A stretch of 64,000 nt of DNA from Alsobacter ponti (GCF_024294805.1 NZ_JANCLU010000002.1:248001-312000), one strand, 5' to 3'; counted from the stretch's first letter, positions 53,540-61,361 are shown. Program-made: numbers and translations. Notes: a model not told the origin generated them from the sequence alone.

Positions 53540-53566
53540 AAAAGCCCCGCCCATGTGGGGCGGGGC
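53540..53566 (-). terminator. Rho-independent terminator after the DUF2892 gene
   Basis: On the minus strand a 9-bp perfect stem (53558-53566 with 53544-53552), a 5-base loop and four T (A at 53540-53543). It lies 32-58 bases past the stop of the small membrane-protein gene. Confidence 0.7.
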
Positions 53567-53597
53567 CTTCTTGGCTGGATCGGGGGAGGGTGGAGCG

Positions 53598-53795
53598 TCA
53601 GGCCTGCTTGCCGATGGGGCAGGTGTTGATGCCGAGCAGGCGGTAGGCCGGGCAGAAGCCGACGAGCGCCGTCAGCAGCGGCACGATGCCGATCCAGGTC
53701 CAGGGCGTGTAAAGGCCCATGAACGCCATGACGATCAGCGCGAGGCCGACAACAACGCGAAGCACACGGTCGATATTACCGACATTCCTGGACAT
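53598..53795 (-). CDS. DUF2892 (YgaP-like) small membrane protein
   Basis: A 65-residue protein with two hydrophobic spans (VLRVVVGLALIVMAFM and WTWIGIVPLLTALVG) and the family's Cys pair: FCPAY and NTCPIG at the end. DUF2892 proteins are inner-membrane proteins often fused or adjacent to rhodanese (sulfur-transfer) domains. It is downstream of a Crp/Fnr regulator in the same direction and a candidate operator lies between them. Confidence 0.88.
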   Translation of the reverse strand: MSRNVGNIDRVLRVVVGLALIVMAFMGLYTPWTWIGIVPLLTALVGFCPAYRLLGINTCPIGKQA

Positions 53796-53850
53796 GAGGT
53801 CCTCCTGGTCGATGCCTTGAACGATGACGCATCCTACGCCCGTGGCCCGA

Positions 53851-53867
53851 CCTTGTCGGTGACAAGG
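53851..53867. promoter_or_regulatory. Inverted repeat, candidate Crp/Fnr-family operator
   Basis: CCTTGTC-GGT-GACAAGG is a perfect 7-bp inverted repeat, 17 bases, with the two-fold symmetry expected for a Crp/Fnr dimer. It lies 56 bases upstream of the DUF2892 start and 10 bases past the regulator's stop. The half-site is unlike Fnr (TTGAT). Confidence 0.5.
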
Positions 53868-53876
53868 TCACAAACG

Positions 53877-54518
53877 TCAGTCGGGCAACATCTCCAGCGC
53901 CTCGAGCACGTCCGGCCGCAACACCGACACGCTGCCGCGGCCGAGCGCGACGGCTCCGCGCCGCTCCAGATCCTTCAAATGGCGGCTCACGACCTCCCGA
54001 GCCGAGCCGATCTCGCCGGCGATGTCCTGGTGGGTCAGCCGGACCACCCGGTCGGTCGCCGACTTCTCGCGCAGCAGCCGCGCGAGCCTTCGGGAGATGC
54101 CGGACGACAGAAGGTCCTCGACCAGCAGCACCAGCTCGGTCAGCCGCACGCCATAGCCCTGGAACAGCCAGCCTCGGAAGGGCGCGTCCTCACGGATGCG
54201 GCGCTCGACCTCGGCCGCCGACAGGAAGCGCCCCACCACGTCGGTTTCCGCCACCCCTTCCGCCGGGTAAACGCCGCCGGTCATGAGGCACTGGGTAGAG
54301 AGCACGCAGGCGCGGTCGCTGCCGACCCTGTAGAGCGTGACCTGACGTCCGCTTTCCGTGACGGTCTGCACGCGAATCGAGCCCTGCTCGACGGCCAACA
54401 GGCCGCGGCACGGATCGCCGGCCCGGAACAGCACGGTCCCCGCGGCGAAGCGGACGCGGCCGTCGGGCGTGTTCGAAGCCGTGGACGGAGCTGACGAGTC
54501 GGGGGACGAAAGCATCAT
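53877..54518 (-). CDS. Crp/Fnr-family transcriptional regulator
   Basis: A 213-residue regulator: cNMP-like beta-roll (RVRFAAGTVLFRAGDPCRGLLAVEQGSIRV), dimerisation helix (WLFQGYGVRLTELVLLVEDLLSSGISRRLARLL) and C-terminal helix-turn-helix (LTHQDIAGEIGSAREVVSRHLKDLERRGAV). It lacks the N-terminal cysteine cluster of Fnr but has cysteines in the sensor core (CVLSTQC), so redox or sulfur sensing is possible. Probably controls the adjacent DUF2892 gene. Confidence 0.88.
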   Translation of the reverse strand: MMLSSPDSSAPSTASNTPDGRVRFAAGTVLFRAGDPCRGLLAVEQGSIRVQTVTESGRQVTLYRVGSDRACVLSTQCLMTGGVYPAEGVAETDVVGRFLSAAEVERRIREDAPFRGWLFQGYGVRLTELVLLVEDLLSSGISRRLARLLREKSATDRVVRLTHQDIAGEIGSAREVVSRHLKDLERRGAVALGRGSVSVLRPDVLEALEMLPD

Positions 54519-54667
54519 CGGTCAAGTTGCGCACTGGAACCGGTCAAATGCAAGTCGTCACCGGTCTCGCCATTGCGCGCCGGCGGTGTCGGCGCGCACA
54601 GTGGACACGTTCTGATTGTATTGTCGCTCTGCTAGCGTCCCGCATTCCCCGAGCCAGGAGCACTGCC

Positions 54668-55483
54668 ATGGCTGACAACACGGCGAGTTTTAGCGGAAGC
54701 ATTCCCGAATTCTACGACCGCGACCTCGGACCGGTGTTTTTCGCGGACTGGGCCAAGGCGATGGCGGACCGTGTCGCCGCCCACGCGCCGGAGCGCGTGC
54801 TGGAGACGGCGGCCGGAACCGGCATCGTGACCCGTGTGCTGCGCGACCGCCTGCCGCCGCGCGGCAGTCTGATCTCGACGGACCTCAACGCGCCGATGCT
54901 CGAGGTGGCGCGGCGCAAGATCTCGCCGGGCGAGAAGGTCGAGTTCCAGCCCGCCGACGCGACGTCCCTGCCATTCGGCGACGCCTCGTTCGACGCCGTG
55001 GTCTGCCAGTTCGGCATCATGTTCTTCCCGGACAAGGACAAGGGTTATGGCGAGGCCTTCCGCGTGCTGAAGCCCGGCGGGCGCTTCCATTTCAGCGTGT
55101 GGGACGATCACCGCTACAACCCGACCGGGCGCATCGCGCACCAGGTGATCGGATCGTTCTTTCCCAAGGATCCGCCGCCGTTCTACGCCGTACCCTATGG
55201 CTACACGCAGCTGGACGCGATCCGCGACAGCGTCGAGCGGGCGGGCTTCCAGGAACTTACCGTGGAAGTGATGAGGACGGACCACAAGCTGGCCTCGGCG
55301 GCCGATTTCGCGCGCGGCCTTGTCTACGGCAACCCGACCATCGACCAGATCCGCGCGCGCGGCGGCGTCGACCCCGACGCGGTGGTGAGCGCCCTGACCG
55401 ACGCCTTCGAGCGGGAGGTGGCGCCGCGCGGCGGGCTGCTGCCGCTGCAGGTGATCCTGTTCGAGACCCGCCGACCCAACTGA
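54668..55483 (+). CDS. SAM-dependent methyltransferase
   Basis: A 271-residue class I methyltransferase: motif I VLETAAGTGIVTRVL, acidic LISTDLNAPMLEVARRKI, motif III ADATSLPFGDASFDAVVCQFGIMFFPD, then RVLKPGGRFHFSVWD. The ATG follows AGGAGCACTGCC. It is divergent from the Crp/Fnr regulator. Substrate unknown; the C-terminal region (YAVPYGYTQLDAIRDSVERAGF) resembles small-molecule and quinone methyltransferases. Confidence 0.86.
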   Translation: MADNTASFSGSIPEFYDRDLGPVFFADWAKAMADRVAAHAPERVLETAAGTGIVTRVLRDRLPPRGSLISTDLNAPMLEVARRKISPGEKVEFQPADATSLPFGDASFDAVVCQFGIMFFPDKDKGYGEAFRVLKPGGRFHFSVWDDHRYNPTGRIAHQVIGSFFPKDPPPFYAVPYGYTQLDAIRDSVERAGFQELTVEVMRTDHKLASAADFARGLVYGNPTIDQIRARGGVDPDAVVSALTDAFEREVAPRGGLLPLQVILFETRRPN

Positions 55484-55508
55484 CCCTTCAACTCCCTGCC
55501 GCTCGTCG

Positions 55509-55539
55509 CGCCCGCCGGTTCCTCCGGCGGGCGTTTTTT
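55509..55539 (+). terminator. Rho-independent terminator after the methyltransferase gene
   Basis: A perfect 10-bp stem (55509-55518 with 55524-55533), loop TTCCT and six T. It directly precedes the remnant of an unrelated dehydrogenase gene, consistent with a deletion endpoint. Confidence 0.85.
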
Positions 55540-55540
55540 C

Positions 55541-55702
55541 TGGGCCCGGTCGAGCTTCATTCCCCAGGCGGTCCGGTGGTTGTCCGACAAGCGGCTGGAC
55601 CCGGCGGCGATGATCACGCAGACTTTCCCGGCACGCTCAGCGCGCGAGGCATTCGAGCTGATCGAGATCGAGCTTCGCACCGTGAAGGTGCGGCTCGATT
55701 CG
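55541..55702 (+). pseudogene. Remnant: C-terminus of a zinc-type (medium-chain) dehydrogenase
   Basis: In one open frame, without a plausible start, the sequence reads SSFIPQAVRWLSDKRLDP and then AAMITQTFPARSAREAFELIE, which is the tail of medium-chain zinc alcohol or sorbitol dehydrogenases (the region just before the C-terminal helix). The catalytic and coenzyme domains are missing. It is immediately upstream of uxuA, where such dehydrogenases sometimes occur, so a dehydrogenase gene was probably lost by deletion between the terminator and this point. Assignment is by pattern only. Confidence 0.6.
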
Positions 55703-55743
55703 CCTGACGCGCCCCTCAGCCCCCCGATTCGAAGGATATCAAT

Positions 55744-56943
55744 ATGGAACAGACGTGGCGCTGGTTCGGTCCCGACGACGTCGTGCCCCTGCACGCCATC
55801 CGGCAGGCCGGCGCGAGCGGCGTGGTCACCGCCCTGCACGACATCCCCTATGGCGAGGTGTGGACCGTCGACGCCATCGAGGAGCGCAAGGCGCTGATCG
55901 GCGCGGACCCGTCGCTCGGCCTGCGCTGGAGCGTCGTCGAGAGCCTGCCGATCCACGAGCGCATCAAGATCGGCGAAGGCGACCTGACCGCGTTGTTCGA
56001 CGCCTACCGCGAGTCGATGCGCAACCTCGCTGCGTGCGGCGTCACCACCATCTGCTACAATTTCATGCCGGTGCTCGACTGGACGCGCACCGAGCTGCAT
56101 CACAAGCTGCCGGGCGGCGGCAACGCGCTGCGTTTCAACGCCCACCACTACGCGGCCTTCGACTGCTTCATGCTGGAGCGGCCCGGGGCCGAGGACGAGG
56201 TGGCGCCTGACGTGCTGGACCGCGCGCGGGCGTGGTTCAAGGCCGCAAGCGAGTCCGACAAGGACCGGCTGCTCGCCACGATCATGGCCGGCCTGCCGGG
56301 CGCGTTCGACCGCTACGACATTCCCGGGCTGCGCCGGCACCTGGCGCGCTACGCCGGCATGGACCGCGCGACGTTGCGCGCCAACCTCGCCCGCTTCCTG
56401 CGCGAGATCATCCCCACCGCCGAGGAGGTCGGCATCCGCATGGCGATCCACCCGGACGATCCGCCGCGCTCGCTGATGGGCCTGCCGCGCATCGTTTCCG
56501 GGGAAGACGACCTGGCCTTCATCACCGGGGCGGTCGACTCGCCCGCCAACGGCGTCACGCTCTGCGCCGGCTCGCTGGGCGCGGGAGCGCACAACGACGT
56601 CCCCGCCATCGCGCGACGCTTCGCGCAACGCATCCACTTCGTCCATCTGCGCAACGTCTCGCGCCAGCCGGACGGCTCGTTCATGGAGGCCGAGCATCTC
56701 GGCGGCGACGTCGATATGGTGGCCCTCGTCGACGTGCTGCTGACGGAACAGGCGCGCCGCAAGGCGGAAGGCGATCCGCGCTGGCGCATCCCGTTCCGGC
56801 CGGACCACGGCCACGAACTGCTCGACGATGTCGGGAAGGGGAGTTTCCCCGGCTACTCCGCCATCGGGCGGCTGAAGGGCCTCGCGGAGATGCGCGGCGT
56901 CATGATCGCGCTGGCGCAGGTCAAGGGGCTGCCTCTCAGCTGA
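55744..56943 (+). CDS. uxuA: Mannonate dehydratase
   Basis: A 399-residue enzyme dehydrating D-mannonate to 2-keto-3-deoxygluconate in glucuronate catabolism. Family blocks: RWFGPDDVVPLHAIRQAGASGVVTALHDIPYGEVW, MPVLDWTRT, GIRMAIHPDDPPRSLMGLPRI, TLCAGSLGAGAHNDV and PFRPDHGHELLDD. The metal-binding His and Asp of the family lie in HPDDPP and RPDHGH. No uxaC or other hexuronate gene is in the window, so the pathway is incomplete here. AAGGA precedes the ATG by about 8 bases. Confidence 0.93.
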   Translation: MEQTWRWFGPDDVVPLHAIRQAGASGVVTALHDIPYGEVWTVDAIEERKALIGADPSLGLRWSVVESLPIHERIKIGEGDLTALFDAYRESMRNLAACGVTTICYNFMPVLDWTRTELHHKLPGGGNALRFNAHHYAAFDCFMLERPGAEDEVAPDVLDRARAWFKAASESDKDRLLATIMAGLPGAFDRYDIPGLRRHLARYAGMDRATLRANLARFLREIIPTAEEVGIRMAIHPDDPPRSLMGLPRIVSGEDDLAFITGAVDSPANGVTLCAGSLGAGAHNDVPAIARRFAQRIHFVHLRNVSRQPDGSFMEAEHLGGDVDMVALVDVLLTEQARRKAEGDPRWRIPFRPDHGHELLDDVGKGSFPGYSAIGRLKGLAEMRGVMIALAQVKGLPLS

Positions 56944-56952
56944 TCCCGACTT

Positions 56953-57354
56953 TCAGTTCGCACGCTCCTGAACGATCGGCGTGGCCTGGAACGCCTCGCG
57001 CAGCCAGCGCCCGTCGCGGCGCACCCAGACCTGCGTGAAGCGAAGCAGGAGGTCGGCACGGTCCTCGGCGCTGCGCGCGCCGCCGCCGGTGACCACGTTG
57101 ACGCCGGTGATGATCGCCACGTCGGGAGCGGCGTCGCGGATGACGACGTCGCGGAAGGCGATGGACGTCGTCCGGCCGGTCCGCCTGGCGGCGTAGGCCA
57201 GCCACTCGTCGTGAGCCAGCAGCTCGCCCGTGGCGTCCGTGTGCGTGTAGCCGGGCGACAGCATGCCGGCGAGCTCGGCGACATCGCCGCGCGCCCAAGC
57301 CTCGCCGAAGCGGCGCGCCGCCTGCTCCAGCTCGGAAAGCTGCGAAAAGTCCAT
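56953..57354 (-). CDS. SnoaL/DUF4440-like protein
   Basis: A 133-residue small alpha+beta barrel of the NTF2-like superfamily: LEQAARRFGEAWARGDVAELAGMLSPGYTHTDATGEL then RFTQVWVRRDGRWLREAFQATP. Such folds occur in ketosteroid isomerases and polyketide cyclases or act as binding proteins; function unknown. The ATG at 57354 follows GGAAGGGGC; an in-frame upstream start to 57393 is less likely. It converges on uxuA. Confidence 0.8.
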   Translation of the reverse strand: MDFSQLSELEQAARRFGEAWARGDVAELAGMLSPGYTHTDATGELLAHDEWLAYAARRTGRTTSIAFRDVVIRDAAPDVAIITGVNVVTGGGARSAEDRADLLLRFTQVWVRRDGRWLREAFQATPIVQERAN

Positions 57355-57466
57355 CGGAAGCCCCTTCCCAGACGCCGCAACCAAAGCGAGCATAAACTGC
57401 GCCTTGCGCGCTGTCGAAGGGACGCGGCGCCGCCAACCGGACGGGGCCGCGTTCCTGTCGTCGGGC

Positions 57467-57946
57467 TCAGAGAGAGCGGGCCGTGTCCACGAGCTGGTCG
57501 GCGGCCTTGTTCCAGCCGGGATGAAAGCCCATGTCCTCGTGCCGCTTGCGGTCCTCAGCCGTCCAGTGGCGGACGCGGGCCGTGTAGAGCGTGCGGCCGG
57601 GGCCGGCGTCCGCCAGCGTGATGACGGCGGTCATGAACGGCTTGTCGGCCGGTTCCCATCCCGCGCGGTAGGCGTCGGTGAACACGAGGCGTTCGCCCGG
57701 CACGACTTCGAGATAGACGCCGCGATGGGTGAACTCCTCGCCGTCCGGGCTTCGCATCGTCACCGTGCTGCCGCCGCCGGGGCGCAGGTCGCGGTCGAAC
57801 CTCGTGGTGGACCACGGGGCGGGCGTGAACCAGCGCTTCAGCAGCTCCGGCTCGGTCCAGCAGCGCCAGACGGCGTCTCGGGGCGCGGCGAGCTCGCGCA
57901 CGAGCAGCAGGTCGCGGTCGTCGTCGGTCGGGGTGTCGGTCGGCAT
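57467..57946 (-). CDS. SRPBCC/AHSA1-family protein
   Basis: A 159-residue Bet-v1-like fold protein: VRELAAPRDAVWRCWTEPELLKRWFTPAPWSTTRFDRDLRPGG and the terminal HPGWNKAADQLVDTARSL are AHSA1 blocks. These bind hydrophobic ligands or act in stress responses; no catalytic residues can be assigned. The start at 57946 has GGAGACCGCG before it; 57958 (METAMPTD) is an alternative. It is the next gene on the minus strand after the SnoaL-VOC protein, 50 bases away, and may belong to its operon. Confidence 0.82.
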   Translation of the reverse strand: MPTDTPTDDDRDLLLVRELAAPRDAVWRCWTEPELLKRWFTPAPWSTTRFDRDLRPGGGSTVTMRSPDGEEFTHRGVYLEVVPGERLVFTDAYRAGWEPADKPFMTAVITLADAGPGRTLYTARVRHWTAEDRKRHEDMGFHPGWNKAADQLVDTARSL

Positions 57947-57996
57947 CGCGGTCTCCATCGGGGAGCGGGGGAAATTTTCGACTATTCGGGACGCGC

Positions 57997-58938
57997 TCAC
58001 GCGTCCGGCGGGCAGGCGCCGGGGTTGGCCATGGCGGCTTGCGCGGCCTCGGCCAGTTCGTCAGGGGTCAAGGACCGCTTCGGCGTGCCGAACGACCAGC
58101 GGTGGCCGAACGGGTCCTCGATCAGCCCGTAGCGGTCGCCCCAGAACATGTCGGCGGCCGGCATGACGACGCGCGCGCCGGCCGCTTCCGCTCTGGCGAT
58201 GCTGGCGTCCACGTCGTTCACCGGCAGGTGGATCGTCACCGGCGTGCCGTGCAGCGTCGTGGGGGCCTTGTTGCCCATCTCCGGGAACTCGTCGCAGAGC
58301 ATCACCGTGGAATCGTTGACCTCGATGCTGGCGTGCATCAGCCGGCCGTCCGGGGTCGGCATGCGCAGGATCTCCCTGGCCCCGAGCGCGCGGGCGTAGA
58401 AGTCCAGCGCCTCCGCCGCGCCGCGGCAGACGAGATGGGGCGTCACGCGGTGGACGGTCGTCGCCGAGGGCGCCGAGCGCATGTCGGTCGTCGCGCCGTC
58501 CGGGCCGATGAAGGCGGCCTTATTGGTCATCGGATCGAACGGGATCGAGACGTGCTCGTGCGCCACGCGCCACTGGCCGTCGATGCGCTTGTAGCAGGCG
58601 GTCACGCGCATCCATGTCGAGCCGCTGGGATGGTCGGCGGGCTCCGGAACGAAGTGGTGCAGCCCGTGCACGAACGCCACGTCGCCGTCGACCTCGACCA
58701 CGAGATCCTTGTGCTCGGACCGGATCGACTTCGGAAAATACGGGAAGCACGCGTCCCACACGGCCTTGATGGCCTGCGCGCCGACGGTCTTGCCGGGGGG
58801 AACGAGGTCGTAGAGCACGGTGTCCGGCGTGTAGGCCGCCACGGCGGCTGCCGAGTCGTGGCGCTCGACCGCGCGCGACCAGTTGGCGATCATGCCGCGG
58901 ATCGTGGCTTCGTCCTCTCGTTGGCGCTGGGTTGTCAT
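57997..58938 (-). CDS. Two-domain protein: SnoaL-like plus VOC (glyoxalase) domain
   Basis: A 313-residue protein. Residues 1 to about 140 form a SnoaL/NTF2-like domain (IRGMIANWSRAVERHDSAAAVAAYTPDTVLYD, YKRIDGQWRVAHEHVSIPFD); residues about 165-290 form a VOC glyoxalase-like domain (HLVCRGAAEALDFYARALGAREILR, DRYGLIEDPFGHRWSF) of the PhnB type. The two folds are usually separate proteins. The ATG overlaps the TetR stop by one base (TAATG), so the two are translationally coupled. Confidence 0.84.
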   Translation of the reverse strand: MTTQRQREDEATIRGMIANWSRAVERHDSAAAVAAYTPDTVLYDLVPPGKTVGAQAIKAVWDACFPYFPKSIRSEHKDLVVEVDGDVAFVHGLHHFVPEPADHPSGSTWMRVTACYKRIDGQWRVAHEHVSIPFDPMTNKAAFIGPDGATTDMRSAPSATTVHRVTPHLVCRGAAEALDFYARALGAREILRMPTPDGRLMHASIEVNDSTVMLCDEFPEMGNKAPTTLHGTPVTIHLPVNDVDASIARAEAAGARVVMPAADMFWGDRYGLIEDPFGHRWSFGTPKRSLTPDELAEAAQAAMANPGACPPDA

Positions 58939-59558
58939 TATCGTCCTCCCTTGTCGTTGCGGGGGTCAAACAGGAGCTTCACGTAGCGGATGAGGTGGTC
59001 GATGCTCTCGGCCGCGATGTCCGCTCCGCCTTTCGCCTTGGCGAGGATGAACGCGCCCTGCAGCACCGCCTGGGTGTGGAGAGCGAGGCCGCGCGCGGTC
59101 CATTCCGTCTCCGCCATGCCGCGCGCCGCCATGGCGGCGGCGATGTCGGCCTCCACCTTTTCCGCGTGCGTGGAGATCGATGCGTCGCAGGCCTCGCGGA
59201 TCGCGGGGTGGGAGCCGTAGGCCTCCTGAACCATGGTGCCCACGAGGCAGGTGAACTCGGCGACGTCGCCGCGCAGGATGTCCTTGCGGAAGGCGAGATA
59301 GCCGAGCACGCGCTCGAGCGGATCGTCGTGGCGGTGATAGTCGGCGGCCGCGAAGAACGCCCCCGTCACGTCCGACCAGTGTTGGGCGGCGGCGACGGCG
59401 AGGTCGTCCTTGCTGCGGAAATGATGGAAGAACGCGCCCTTGGTGACGCCGGCCCTGGCGCACAAATCGTCGACGCTGGTGGCGGAAAAGCCCTGGGCGC
59501 GGATCAGGGCGAACGCCGCGTCCAACAGCTTCTCGCGGGCGGATCCGGCGCGCGCCAT
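58938..59558 (-). CDS. TetR-family transcriptional regulator
   Basis: A 206-residue repressor. The N-terminal helix-turn-helix is AAFALIRAQGFSATSVDDLCARAGVTKGAFFHHFRSKDDL; the rest is the usual helical ligand domain. It is coupled to the SnoaL-VOC gene and probably controls this operon through the palindrome at 59599-59616. The effector is unknown. Confidence 0.9.
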   Translation of the reverse strand: MARAGSAREKLLDAAFALIRAQGFSATSVDDLCARAGVTKGAFFHHFRSKDDLAVAAAQHWSDVTGAFFAAADYHRHDDPLERVLGYLAFRKDILRGDVAEFTCLVGTMVQEAYGSHPAIREACDASISTHAEKVEADIAAAMAARGMAETEWTARGLALHTQAVLQGAFILAKAKGGADIAAESIDHLIRYVKLLFDPRNDKGGR

Positions 59559-59598
59559 GCGTCTCCCTCAAGTTGGTTTCTCGATTGACCCGCAAAAC

Positions 59599-59616
59599 AT
59601 ACCAACCGGTCGGTAT
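59599..59616. promoter_or_regulatory. TetR-type operator
   Basis: ATACCAACCGGTCGGTAT, 18 bases, 16 of 18 positions symmetric about the central ACCGGT. TetR-family operators such as ATACC(N)ACCGGT(N)GGTAT have this form. It lies 41 bases upstream of the TetR gene, a good position for autoregulation. Confidence 0.68.
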
Positions 59617-59630
59617 GGACGCAAGGTCAA

Positions 59631-59663
59631 AAATGAACCGGCGAGCGGAGGTCGCTCGCCGGT
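59631..59663 (-). terminator. Rho-independent terminator after the RraA-type gene
   Basis: On the minus strand a perfect 11-bp stem (59653-59663 with 59637-59647), loop of five, then TCATTTTTG. It is about 125 bases past the RraA-type stop; the 120-odd bases between hold no gene that I can see. Confidence 0.7.
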
Positions 59664-59787
59664 CCACTTGGTTCTCTCCGAAGCGATCTCCCGGTTCGCG
59701 AGAGACGCGACCTCGCCGGCCGCCGGAAGCGATGGGGGCGGGGGGCGCCGCCAAACGGGGGCGTCGCGCCGCCGGCCGCGCGGAGCC

Positions 59788-60447
59788 TCAGAACACGCGG
59801 TAGCGCATATAGGCTTCCTGCGGGTCCTGGCCGGCGCGGATGGCCTTCACCATCTCGCCTTCGGTCGCCATCTTGGCTTCGGCGGCCGCGATCACGTCGG
59901 CGGCGGCCGGGCCGTCGATCAGGATGATGCCGTCCCGGTCGGCGATCACCATGTCGTCGGGCGCGACCATCTGGCCGCCGATGGCGACCGGCTCGCCGAA
60001 GGCCTCGGCCCGCCACGCGCACACGATATCGACCGGCGTGCCGTAGCGCGCGAACACGGGGAAGCGCTGGTCGACGATGGCCTGGATGTCGCGGCAGCCG
60101 CCGTCGACGATGTAGCCGCGCACGCCCTTGATCTTCAGCGCCTCGGCCGAGAGCCCGCCGAACAGCGCGCGCACGTCGTCCTGCGGCTGGCACACCACGA
60201 CGTGCCCGCTCGGCGACTTGGACAGCAGCCCGGCCCACTCGTAGAGCGAGGTGTGCTTGTCGAGCGTCGGGTCGGGGCGGCCGCGCACGGTGAACACGGG
60301 GCCGGCCACCCGCATCCAGGGCTCCAGCCCGAGAATCTCGCGCGGCAGCACGCGGATGCGAAGGCCCATGTCCTTCATCACGTCGTGGACGACGGAGCTG
60401 TGGCAGGCTTCGAGACGTTCGGCGAGGGACACTTCGGCGCGGGACAC
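59788..60447 (-). CDS. RraA/4-hydroxy-4-methyl-2-oxoglutarate aldolase-family protein
   Basis: A 219-residue protein. SVVHDVMKDMGLRIRVLP, VDGGCRDIQAI and GGQMVAPDDMVIADRDGIILI are typical of the RraA-like (HMG/CHA) aldolases; Arg and Asp of GCRD bind substrate and metal. The start is a GTG at 60447 with AGGAGG 8 bases before; longer ORFs upstream have no family similarity. It acts on small oxo acids, or is a regulator-like fold; no pathway partner is adjacent. Confidence 0.85.
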   Translation of the reverse strand: MSRAEVSLAERLEACHSSVVHDVMKDMGLRIRVLPREILGLEPWMRVAGPVFTVRGRPDPTLDKHTSLYEWAGLLSKSPSGHVVVCQPQDDVRALFGGLSAEALKIKGVRGYIVDGGCRDIQAIVDQRFPVFARYGTPVDIVCAWRAEAFGEPVAIGGQMVAPDDMVIADRDGIILIDGPAAADVIAAAEAKMATEGEMVKAIRAGQDPQEAYMRYRVF

Positions 60448-60644
60448 TCGGGTTTCCTCCTGTGGCTGTTCTGGGTTGAAGCCGGCGGCGCGTGGAACGA
60501 ATCCGCCGTTCCGGCATTGAAAATGGTCCGGCGAGCATGACACGCCGCGACGCCGGCCGACATAGTCCTGACACATAAGCCGGCTATATACCGATGCGTA
60601 ACGCGCATCCCGGCCCTGCCGGTCGATGCGTAGCCCAAGCCGGT

Positions 60645-60720
60645 CCGACCACGGATGTACTGGCGAGAATGGTTTGGGCAGCGTGGGACAGCCGCCGGCG
60701 CAAGCGCCCGGCGGCTTTTT
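60645..60720 (+). ncRNA. Repeat element copy 1: candidate structured small RNA or leader with terminator
   Basis: Shares a 21-base identical core (60645-60665; the last 20 read CGACCACGGATGTACTGGCG) and, at the same spacing, GGTTTGGG (60671-60678) with copy 2 at 61509-61585. It ends in a perfect 9-bp terminator stem (60690-60698 with 60708-60716) and a T run. The core encloses ATG TAC TGG CG, which also starts an ORF (MYWRxxFG) in both copies. It lies 30 bases before the small gene at 60751. No known RNA family could be matched. Confidence 0.5.
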
Positions 60721-60750
60721 CATTTTGACCGAGCAGGCGAGGAGAGCGGA

Positions 60751-60915
60751 ATGTCCGACAGCACGAAGGCCCAGAACGCCGCCGCCCGAGCCCTGCGAGA
60801 CGACCAGCGGATGCGCGAGAGCGAGCGCCGGGTGAAGGAACAGCGGGACCGCGATGTGGCGCTCGGCGCCAAGATCCAACGCCTGCGCGCCTTGCGTCTC
60901 TCCAAGGAGCAGTGA
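60751..60915 (+). CDS. Small charged hypothetical protein
   Basis: A 54-residue, mostly helical, strongly charged protein (ARALRDDQRMRESERRVKEQRDRD, LRALRLSKEQ). AGGCGAGGAGAGCGGA precedes the ATG at 60751. In-frame ORF extends back to an ATG at 60655 within the repeat element, but a terminator stem lies in between, so 60751 is preferred. No family recognised; the Arg/Glu-rich sequence suggests nucleic-acid or protein binding. Confidence 0.55.
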   Translation: MSDSTKAQNAAARALRDDQRMRESERRVKEQRDRDVALGAKIQRLRALRLSKEQ

Positions 60916-60979
60916 GCCTGAAGCGCGGCGCGTGTTGAGCGTGCGACGACCCTATTTTGGCGAATGATAGGATTACCAC

Positions 60980-61007
60980 TTGCAATAAAGAATTCCGCCT
61001 CTATATT
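60980..61007 (+). promoter_or_regulatory. Predicted sigma-70 promoter of the cold-shock gene, with long leader
   Basis: TTGCAA (60980-60985), a 16-base spacer and TATATT (61002-61007). The region 60955-61080 is more AT-rich than its surroundings. Transcription from about 61015 would give a leader of some 135 bases before the cold-shock ATG, a length typical of cspA thermosensing leaders. Confidence 0.55.
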
Positions 61008-61151
61008 CCTGTCATCGACTTTGGCCGACATTCGGGCCGTCGCTCTGCAGCTTAGCTCGGGCGGACGTTTCAGGTTTCTCCAAAACTCGACTACCAGACG
61101 GCCCGCGCAAGCGGTTTCCGTATCTGCACACTCACGTGAAAGACTAAGACT

Positions 61152-61361
61152 ATGACGAATGGCACGGTAAAGTTCTACAACGAGACGAAGGGTTACGGCT
61201 TCGTGGCGCCCGACAATGGCGGCCCGGACGCCTTCGTCCACGCCACCGCTCTCGAGCGCGCCGGCATCCGCACTCTCGCCGAGGGCCAGAAGGTCCTGTT
61301 CGACGTGCAGCCCGACCGCCGCACCGGCAAGATGGCGGTGAGCAGCATCGAGCTCGCCTGA
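61152..61361 (+). CDS. cspA: Cold-shock protein
   Basis: A 69-residue CspA/CSD protein. KFYNETKGYGFVAP carries RNP1 (KGYGFV) and DAFVHAT carries RNP2, the RNA-binding faces. Cold-shock proteins are RNA chaperones. It has a long leader and lies between two copies of a repeated element. The symbol is given at family level. Confidence 0.92.
   Translation: MTNGTVKFYNETKGYGFVAPDNGGPDAFVHATALERAGIRTLAEGQKVLFDVQPDRRTGKMAVSSIELA

Noticed and set aside
53421-53597. Possible SAM-II riboswitch upstream of the MetA-like gene
   Set aside because: The conserved pseudoknot sequences could not be found; the main feature is the terminator of the DUF2892 gene.
60655-60750. 86-residue version of the small charged protein starting in the repeat element
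   Set aside because: A terminator hairpin lies between this ATG and the 60751 start, which has its own ribosome-binding site. Kept as a leader-peptide possibility only.
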